From contig CAVSHI010000002.1 in assembly GCA_963727845.1 (NCBI GenBank), forward strand, positions 1,116,001-1,180,000: a stretch of 64,000 nt of DNA, written 5' to 3'. A program made the position numbers and the translations under genes. This DNA is from JBEKTW01 sp963727845 (GTDB lineage Bacteria > Bacteroidota > Ignavibacteria > UBA10030 > SZUA-254). The notes under the pieces are model-generated. The model was not told where the DNA came from. It saw only the letters and a program-made list of their open reading frames with translations, and made no database searches. Below, piece by piece: positions 58,389 through 64,000 of this stretch. The first letter of the stretch is position 1. Every line of letters starts with the position of its first letter.

Positions 58389-60791
58389 TTAGATTGACCT
58401 CAGCACCTGGTTGAGTTCATCTTCCGTTTCTATGAGAACCTGACGGGCTTTGCTGCCGTCGAACGGTCCGACAATTCCGGCAGCTTCCAGCTCATCCACG
58501 ATCCGGGCTGCGCGGGAATATCCCACCTTCAATCGCCGTTGGATCAGCGAGACCGATCCTTGCTGGTGGCGCACAATGAGACGCGCAGCCTCCTCAAAAA
58601 ACTCGTCACGGTCTCCGGAAGTTCCGCCCGGGCCGGAGGATTTCCTCTCCATGATGGAAGGCAACATCCATGGCTTGCTGTATCCCTGCTGGTGCGCGAT
58701 GTGGTCGGTCAATCGCTCGACTTCATCGGAGGAGATGAATGCGTTCTGAATGCGGAATGGTTTCGGACTGCCCGACGGCAGGTACAGCATATCGCCGCTG
58801 CCCAACAACTGTTCCGCCCCGTTCATGTCTAGAATCGTCCGTGAGTCCGTCTTTGATGCAACCTGGTACGCGACGCGCGCAGGAAAATTCGCCTTGATGA
58901 CGCCCGTGATCACGTCGACCGACGGCCGCTGGGTCGCAAGCACCAGATGAATCCCGACAGCGCGTGCAAGCTGTGCCAGGCGTGCAATGGGCTCTTCGAC
59001 TTCCCGTGCTGCTGTGAGCATCAGGTCTGCCAGCTCATCGATGACGACCACGAGGAACGGCATCTTCCGGTGAATAATTGTTTCAGTATTCTTGAGACGG
59101 CCCGACTGCAACCGCTCATTATAATCCTGGATGTTCCGAACGCCGGCGGACGCAAGGCGGTCGTACCGCTTCTCCATTTCAAGCTCGACACTCTTCAACA
59201 CGCTCACGGCGCCCGCAGGCGTTGTGATGATTTCTTCGTCGATATCCGGAGAGACAGCCAGGAAATGATGCTTCAATCTCGCATAGAGCGCCAGCTCGAT
59301 TTTTTTGGGATCGATGATAATGAATTTCACATCCGACGGATGAAGACGGAACAGAAAACCGGCAAGAATCGTGTTGATACCGACGCTTTTCCCCGAACCG
59401 GTCGATCCTGCGATCAAGAGATGCGGCAACTTGGAGAGATCATCCGTGTAGACATCTCCCGAGATGGTTTTCCCGAATGCAATGGGCAACAGCGCCTTTG
59501 CCTCACGGAATTTCGATGAATTCACCACACTGCGCAGATACACGATCGAGGGATTCTTATTGGGGATTTCAACTCCGACAGCGCTCTTCCCAGGAATGGG
59601 CGCGATGATGCGTATCCCTCTCGCGGCGAGCGCCAGCGCCAGATCATCCGCGAGACTGACGATACGACTGATCTTCACCCCTTCGGCGGGAACAAGCTCG
59701 TACAGAGTTATGACCGGCCCGGGCGTTACGCTTACGCTGTCTATGGCGACGCCAAAATTGGCCAGCTTTGCGCGCAGGAGCTCGGCGTTGGCCTTGAGTT
59801 CTTCGTTATCAACGGTATCGCTCTGGCGCGCAGCATCGAGTAAATCCACCGACGGGAAAACATAGTCGATCTCTTCATCCTGTTCCGAGGCATCACGGAC
59901 ATCCCTCTTATGCTGCTTTGGAGGTTCAGGAACTTCATGCTCCTCCTGCGGCAGCCCTTCAACAATCTCGAGCGGGATGTCGGCCGGGGGTTCTTCCACT
60001 TCAGTTTCTTCGACGATCGTCGGCAATTCTTTGAGAGCGTGAATTCTCGCCGGCTCTTCCTGTTCTTCCTCTTCGACCTGGCGGATAACCACTTCGGATT
60101 CCTCCGGTTCTTCTTCGGCGCGCTCGGCTCTTCGTTCGGCGTACCACGTCCGAAGCGCTTCCCACATTGCCTCGACGCGCTCGAGGGATTTGTGAATGTC
60201 CAGGTCGATGGCCAGCACAACGGTGATAAAGAGCAGCGTGAGGACAACGATGGAGGATCCTGCGACGCCGAGGAGACCGGTCATGAGCTCCGCCATAAAT
60301 GCCCCCATGATACCGCTCCATTCCTTATCGATGTCGCCGAAGATGGAATTGGCGATACCGAACCCCGCCGAAACCAGCAACATAAGGACAACCGCGTAGT
60401 TTGTGAAAACCACCGGCTTCTCTATGCGCTTCTTCCGGAGAATGATCCATGCCCACATCAGCATGAGAACGGGAAACATGAACGAGACATACCCGACCGT
60501 CATGTTGATGAAAAAATTCGAACAGAGAGCGCCCAGCAAGCCCAAGTGATTTTTGATCTGGGCGGCCTCTGCCTTCACTGTTTCGTTGAACGGGAGCCGG
60601 AGGATATCGAAGGCGGAGATTTTCTCCAGAATCGCTTCATCTTCATACGAATACGAAACGATGCTGAGAAGAATCAACACACCGAACAACAGCATCAATA
60701 CCGCGATGACCTGCCGCCGGCGGGCGGAGGAGTTTCGTTGACTGGATTTTCTTGGTGTGGCGGGTGAAGGATATTTCAGTTGTTCAGCCAT
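58389..60791 (-). CDS. ftsK: DNA translocase FtsK
   Basis: FtsK pumps chromosomal DNA through the division septum and links division to dimer resolution. The 800-residue protein has four N-terminal membrane helices (about 25-190), a shorter acidic linker than in E. coli (about 240-320), and the motor. The motor has Walker A AGSTGSGKSVGINT and Walker B LVVVIDELADLML. The C-terminal winged-helix gamma domain (SLIQRRLKVGYSRAARIVDE) reads orienting DNA sites. I start at ATG 60,791 (MAEQLKYPSPATPRK). An upstream start at 60,902 would overlap comB by over 100 bases and adds non-homologous residues. Confidence 0.95.
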   Translation of the reverse strand: MAEQLKYPSPATPRKSSQRNSSARRRQVIAVLMLLFGVLILLSIVSYSYEDEAILEKISAFDILRLPFNETVKAEAAQIKNHLGLLGALCSNFFINMTVGYVSFMFPVLMLMWAWIILRKKRIEKPVVFTNYAVVLMLLVSAGFGIANSIFGDIDKEWSGIMGAFMAELMTGLLGVAGSSIVVLTLLFITVVLAIDLDIHKSLERVEAMWEALRTWYAERRAERAEEEPEESEVVIRQVEEEEQEEPARIHALKELPTIVEETEVEEPPADIPLEIVEGLPQEEHEVPEPPKQHKRDVRDASEQDEEIDYVFPSVDLLDAARQSDTVDNEELKANAELLRAKLANFGVAIDSVSVTPGPVITLYELVPAEGVKISRIVSLADDLALALAARGIRIIAPIPGKSAVGVEIPNKNPSIVYLRSVVNSSKFREAKALLPIAFGKTISGDVYTDDLSKLPHLLIAGSTGSGKSVGINTILAGFLFRLHPSDVKFIIIDPKKIELALYARLKHHFLAVSPDIDEEIITTPAGAVSVLKSVELEMEKRYDRLASAGVRNIQDYNERLQSGRLKNTETIIHRKMPFLVVVIDELADLMLTAAREVEEPIARLAQLARAVGIHLVLATQRPSVDVITGVIKANFPARVAYQVASKTDSRTILDMNGAEQLLGSGDMLYLPSGSPKPFRIQNAFISSDEVERLTDHIAHQQGYSKPWMLPSIMERKSSGPGGTSGDRDEFFEEAARLIVRHQQGSVSLIQRRLKVGYSRAARIVDELEAAGIVGPFDGSKARQVLIETEDELNQVLRSI

Positions 60792-60799
60792 CCTCGCCG

Positions 60800-61576
60800 C
60801 TAGTTCTCTGCATGCAGGGAAAGTTTGGGAGATTCCTTGCTCAGACGAATGACACTCCCCGAGAGCAGGGGCAACACGGGTATCGAGTCGATCTGAGCAC
60901 AAACGTTCAAATCATCGGCAAATCCAATTTCCTGGAGGTAGATTCCGTGGTCCGAACTCTTCAGCATTTTCAAAATACTTTTGCCCGCGGCGCGGTCGAG
61001 CGCGACTGCCGCTTTTGCCCCATCGCCGGTTAGAACATCGTTCCCGAGCTCCCTGGTCAGCTTACTGATGATCTTGCCGGCGCAAACGGAATCCTCGATG
61101 CAGAATCGATGCTCTTTTCCGGCGCAGACGATCAGGATATCGCTCTGGAGTCCGCACAGGAATTCAACGACCGTTGAGAGGTTCACGAATCCGGCAACGA
61201 CGAGGTTTTTGGCATATCGCCCCTTGACCATTGCCGCTGTTCCGTTCGTCGTCAAGAAAATGATCGACTTCCCCTTCACCGCCTGCTCGGTGTACTCTCC
61301 CGGGGAATTCCCCAGGTTGAATCCTTCAATCATCTTTCCGTTTCGCTCGCCGCCACGCAGGACAACCTCGCCGAAGAGACTGCCGGAGATTTTCACGGCG
61401 CTTTCGATGTCCGCAACGGGGATGATCTCCTTTGCGCCGCTCCGGAGCGCCATCGCGATGGTTGTCGACGAGCGAAGCACGTCGATGACGATGACGTTCT
61501 TGTCCTTTAATTGAAGCTCATCAAGCTGCGACGGGGTAAAATGAACGTCGATCTTGATCTTGCGTCTCGCGGGCAT
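60800..61576 (-). CDS. comB: 2-phosphosulfolactate phosphatase (ComB family)
   Basis: ComB removes phosphate from 2-phosphosulfolactate, a step of coenzyme M synthesis in methanogens; many bacteria carry homologues whose role is not settled. The 258-residue protein has the family stretches VIVIDVLRSSTTIAMALRSG, LRGGERNGKMIEGFNLGNSP, FLTTNGTAAM and EDSVCAGKIISKL. No other coenzyme M or sulfonate gene is nearby. It lies between gcvT (4-base gap) and ftsK (8 bases), so co-transcription is likely. Family call is good, metabolic role unknown. Confidence 0.9.
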   Translation of the reverse strand: MPARRKIKIDVHFTPSQLDELQLKDKNVIVIDVLRSSTTIAMALRSGAKEIIPVADIESAVKISGSLFGEVVLRGGERNGKMIEGFNLGNSPGEYTEQAVKGKSIIFLTTNGTAAMVKGRYAKNLVVAGFVNLSTVVEFLCGLQSDILIVCAGKEHRFCIEDSVCAGKIISKLTRELGNDVLTGDGAKAAVALDRAAGKSILKMLKSSDHGIYLQEIGFADDLNVCAQIDSIPVLPLLSGSVIRLSKESPKLSLHAEN

Positions 61577-61579
61577 TTT

Positions 61580-62668
61580 CTACTTTTTGATGAACGGAAG
61601 CTTTGTCACCTGTGCCTTCAGCTCTCTGTCGCGGATAGCGATATCGATGGCGCTGCCTGCCTGGCTCAGGGCCTGGGGCACGTAGCCAAGTCCGATTCCT
61701 TTTTCCAACACCGGGGAGAGTGTACCGCTCGTGACGTGTCCGACGGAAATCCGATCGGAATGAATCTCATAGCCGTGACGGGGGAACGCCCGTTCATCAG
61801 AGATCGTGAACCCGACGAGCCGGCGTTTCAATCCCTCCTGTTTGATTTTCAGCAACACATCCTTGCTGATGAAATCAGTCTTATCCAGTTTTGTGATCCA
61901 ACCCAAACCCGCTTCCAGCGGATTGGTCGTCTGGTCGATATCGTTTCCGTAAAGGCAGAATCCCATTTCCAGGCGCAGCGTATCGCGCGCTCCCAAACCG
62001 ATGGGTTTGATACCGTACGGCTTACCGGCGTTCATCACGGCTTCCCAGATCTTTTCGGATGTAGGAACGGATGATTCAAAATACAATTCGAAACCGAGTT
62101 CACCGGTGTAGCCGGTCCGGGAAATAATCATGTCGACTCCCGCAAGTTTCCCCATGACGAAGGAGTAGTATGGCATATCGCCGAGTTTGACCGTCGTCAG
62201 AGTCTGGAGGACCGTTTGCGACCGGGGTCCCTGGACGGCGAGCATCGAATAACTATCGCTCCTGTCGATCACCTCAGCATTGAATTTACCTTTGTTCGAG
62301 TTTATCCAATCGAAATCCTTCTTGATATTTGAGGCGTTCACCACCATCATGTAGTGCTCGCCCATATGGTAGACGAGCAAATCGTCGACAATGCCGCCGT
62401 CGGGATAGCACATTGCGGAATACTGGATTTTCCCTTCGGAAAGCTTGGACGCATCGTTGATCGTCACATGCTGGACCAGCGCGAGGGCATCTTTTCCCCG
62501 GATCTCAAATTCACCCATGTGGGACACATCGAAAACTCCGACGGAAGTGCGGACACATTTGTGTTCTTCAATGATACTCGAGTAGTGAACCGGCATCTCG
62601 AATCCGGCGAAAGGAATGATCTTGCCGCCGCACTGCTGGTGAAGTCGATAGAAAGCTGTCCGTTTCAT
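61580..62668 (-). CDS. gcvT: Glycine cleavage system T protein (aminomethyltransferase)
   Basis: GcvT passes the methylene group from the H protein to tetrahydrofolate, releasing ammonia. The 362-residue protein from ATG 62,668 (MKRTAFYRLHQQCGGK) fits the family. It has FAGFEMPVHYSSIIEEHKCV, the catalytic aspartate region QYSAMCYPDGGIVDDLLVYH, and GLGARDTLRLEMGFCLYGND. An earlier in-frame start at 62,782 would overlap the transaldolase by 118 bases and is rejected. The start overlaps the transaldolase stop as ATGA. gcvH and gcvP are not in the window. Confidence 0.95.
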   Translation of the reverse strand: MKRTAFYRLHQQCGGKIIPFAGFEMPVHYSSIIEEHKCVRTSVGVFDVSHMGEFEIRGKDALALVQHVTINDASKLSEGKIQYSAMCYPDGGIVDDLLVYHMGEHYMMVVNASNIKKDFDWINSNKGKFNAEVIDRSDSYSMLAVQGPRSQTVLQTLTTVKLGDMPYYSFVMGKLAGVDMIISRTGYTGELGFELYFESSVPTSEKIWEAVMNAGKPYGIKPIGLGARDTLRLEMGFCLYGNDIDQTTNPLEAGLGWITKLDKTDFISKDVLLKIKQEGLKRRLVGFTISDERAFPRHGYEIHSDRISVGHVTSGTLSPVLEKGIGLGYVPQALSQAGSAIDIAIRDRELKAQVTKLPFIKK

Positions 62669-63405
62669 TTTCGCTGCCCTCCTCCCTTCCGGCCGCCGGA
62701 ACGCGGGGTCTTTACTGTCGCGGGCCGTCTGCCGGCTTTGGGCTGGGAAGCGGCTGCGGGAGCGGCGGCCATTTTCTTCCAATCCGCAAGAAACCGCTCG
62801 AGTCCGATATCGGTCAGGGGATGCTTGATGAGCTGCGTGAAAACGTTGTACGGCATTGTTCCGATATGCGCTCCCATCATGGCAGCTTCAACGACGTGCA
62901 GCGGGTGACGGATGCTAGCGACGAGCACCTGCGTCTCAAAATCGTAGTTGCGGTAAATGGAGAGAATCTGTCCGATGAGCTCCATGCCCGACGTGCTGAT
63001 ATCGTCGAGGCGCCCAACGAACGGACTCACGATATAGGCCCCGGCCTTGGCGGCGAGCAGCGCCTGGTTGGGCGAGAAGCAGAGCGTAACGTTCGTGCGG
63101 ATACCTTCCGCCTTCAGGGCTTTGACTGCCTTCAACCCTTCTCGGATGAGAGGAACTTTCACAACGATATTATGATGGATTTTCGCAAGGTCGCGCGCTT
63201 CACGCATCATCCCATCGAACTCGGTCGATACGACTTCGGCGCTGATGTCGCCGTCGACAATGCTGCAGATTTCCTTCAGCAGTCCTTTGAAGTCGCGTCC
63301 TTCCTTGGCGACGAGGCTTGGGTTGGTCGTGATTCCATCGAGAAGCCCCATGCTGGCGGCCTCTTTGATTTCATGCACATTGGCGGTATCGAGAAATATT
63401 TTCAT
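62665..63405 (-). CDS. Transaldolase (small TalB/FSA-like type) with basic C-terminal tail
   Basis: This 246-residue enzyme is of the short transaldolase/fructose-6-phosphate aldolase type that transfers dihydroxyacetone units in the pentose phosphate pathway. MKIFLDTANVHEIKEA, GITTNPSLVAKEGR, the Schiff-base lysine in NIVVKVPLIREGLKA, and SPFVGRLDDI are present. The last ~32 residues form a lysine/arginine/proline/alanine-rich tail (KAGRRPATVKTPRSGGRKGG) that is unusual for this family of ~215 residues. It starts 16 bases after the RNase E/G gene and overlaps gcvT by four bases. Confidence 0.93.
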   Translation of the reverse strand: MKIFLDTANVHEIKEAASMGLLDGITTNPSLVAKEGRDFKGLLKEICSIVDGDISAEVVSTEFDGMMREARDLAKIHHNIVVKVPLIREGLKAVKALKAEGIRTNVTLCFSPNQALLAAKAGAYIVSPFVGRLDDISTSGMELIGQILSIYRNYDFETQVLVASIRHPLHVVEAAMMGAHIGTMPYNVFTQLIKHPLTDIGLERFLADWKKMAAAPAAASQPKAGRRPATVKTPRSGGRKGGGQRK

Positions 63406-63421
63406 TGCACAATTCTCAGAG

Positions 63422-64000
63422 TTATGAATGGTAGAGATTCGTTATGTCCTGGTTGAGTTTGGTGGAGACCACATGGAACTCCCCGACCGGCAGCTTCGGA
63501 TCCTCTTCCAGCTTGATAAAGAGAAAATACCTGAACTTGAGTTTCGTCAGCCGCTTGATGCTTCCTTCCTTCAGATAGGCGCCGATGCTCGGGTGCACGC
63601 GGAGGACGATCTTGAACTCCCTCGACTCCGATTTAAACCGCCGGATCCATCGTTCGATATGGTTGACGATGCTCGACTTGGATTGGATCAGTCCCCCGCC
63701 GCCGCAGACCGGGCACGGTTCGCTGAAGCTGTGAAGGATGCTCTGGCGTATTCTCTGGCGGGTGATCTGTACGAGGCCGAATTCCGTCATTGGCAGGACG
63801 GTAATGCGGGCGCGGTCCTTCCGGAATTCCTTCCGCAGCTCATCGTACACTTTCTTTCTGTTGATTTCATCTTCGAGATCGATAAAATCGACCACGATGA
63901 TGCCCCCGATATCCCGCAGTTTAAGCTGCCGGGCAACTTCACGGGACGCCTCGAGATCGGTGCGAAGGGAGTTCAGCTCCTGCTCGCGTTTCGCAGCGTA
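63422..64000 (-). CDS. Ribonuclease E/G family protein, C-terminal part (cut by window edge)
   Basis: These 193 residues are the catalytic end of an RNase G/E-type endoribonuclease, which trims rRNA and degrades mRNA. The stretch RDIGGIIVVDFIDLEDEINR holds an active-site magnesium aspartate. LPMTEFGLVQITRQRIRQS and the zinc-link CPVCGGGGLIQ follow. The residues after the zinc-link (to residue 193) fit the short RNase G form, with no long RNase E scaffold. The N-terminal S1 domain lies beyond the window. The transaldolase gene follows 16 bases later. Confidence 0.93.
   Translation of the reverse strand, partial: YAAKREQELNSLRTDLEASREVARQLKLRDIGGIIVVDFIDLEDEINRKKVYDELRKEFRKDRARITVLPMTEFGLVQITRQRIRQSILHSFSEPCPVCGGGGLIQSKSSIVNHIERWIRRFKSESREFKIVLRVHPSIGAYLKEGSIKRLTKLKFRYFLFIKLEEDPKLPVGEFHVVSTKLNQDITNLYHS

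Noticed and set aside
60792..60902. Upstream start giving ftsK 37 extra residues
   Set aside because: It overlaps comB by over 100 bases and the extra residues do not resemble FtsK.
62669..62782. Upstream start giving gcvT 38 extra residues
   Set aside because: It overlaps the transaldolase by 118 bases, lacks homology to GcvT, and the ATGA overlap at 62,665-62,668 gives the normal start.

Overview
The window looks like a chromosomal piece of a Gram-negative, outer-membrane-bearing bacterium of the FCB group, probably near Ignavibacteria or Kryptonia. No 16S rRNA is present, so this placement is an inference. It rests on two very large secreted proteins that end in the type IX secretion sorting signal (core NPFNPSTTIQF), a LolA/OmpA/TolC-type envelope, a cyclophilin pair, and a respiratory NADH dehydrogenase. 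Coding density is high. Every gene is on the minus strand except two neighbours, the YifB/ComM ATPase gene and a GxxExxY gene. No phage, integrase, intact insertion sequence, CRISPR array or rRNA was found.

Layout, left to right (transcription mostly runs right to left). At 1-1,091 lie the 5' part of thrS and four tRNA genes (Val, Leu, Cys, Gly) behind one promoter. At 1,150-5,550 are housekeeping genes: a CYTH protein, greA, ribBA, yajC, tgt and a VanZ-like gene. At 5,544-12,986 is a transcription unit nuoJKLMN-nnr-vanZ. At 13,109-19,508 is a tetR-adaptor-RND-tolC efflux operon with a small MITE-like palindromic element at the end of tetR. At 19,579-25,198 are an outer membrane protein, a two-gene ABC exporter, asnS, a nitrilase-family amidase and a response regulator. 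At 25,210-29,071 is a multi-PAS/GAF sensor kinase split by a frameshift. At 29,203-33,685 are an outer membrane protein and short-chain acyl-CoA genes (acyl-CoA dehydrogenase, 3-hydroxyacyl-CoA dehydrogenase, thiolase), separated by a strange low-complexity block. At 33,759-42,324 are an OmpA/TSP3 protein, rho, folC, pyrD, pyrK and a TPR lipoprotein. At 42,424-44,485 is the plus-strand comM-GxxExxY pair; the second gene is bracketed by two copies of a palindromic repeat. At 44,619-53,845 are two propeller-type T9SS cargo genes and an ECF sigma/anti-sigma pair. At 53,899-64,000 are holA, two peptidyl-prolyl isomerases, a flippase-like protein, lolA, ftsK, comB, gcvT, a transaldolase and the 3' part of an RNase E/G gene.

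Five genes carry a single-base frameshift (nnr, the sensor kinase, the smaller propeller protein, the ECF sigma factor, holA). nnr and especially holA are normally intact, and some breaks sit in short homopolymers. Assembly or sequencing error is therefore the simplest explanation for most of them, and each needs read-level checking.

Nine good sigma70-like promoters (TTGnnn, 17 bases, TAnnnT type) can be read, most of them in the longer intergenic gaps. The most interesting non-genic structures are the paired palindromes around the GxxExxY gene, the MITE-like element in the efflux operon, and the composite micro-repeat block at 31,162-31,636.
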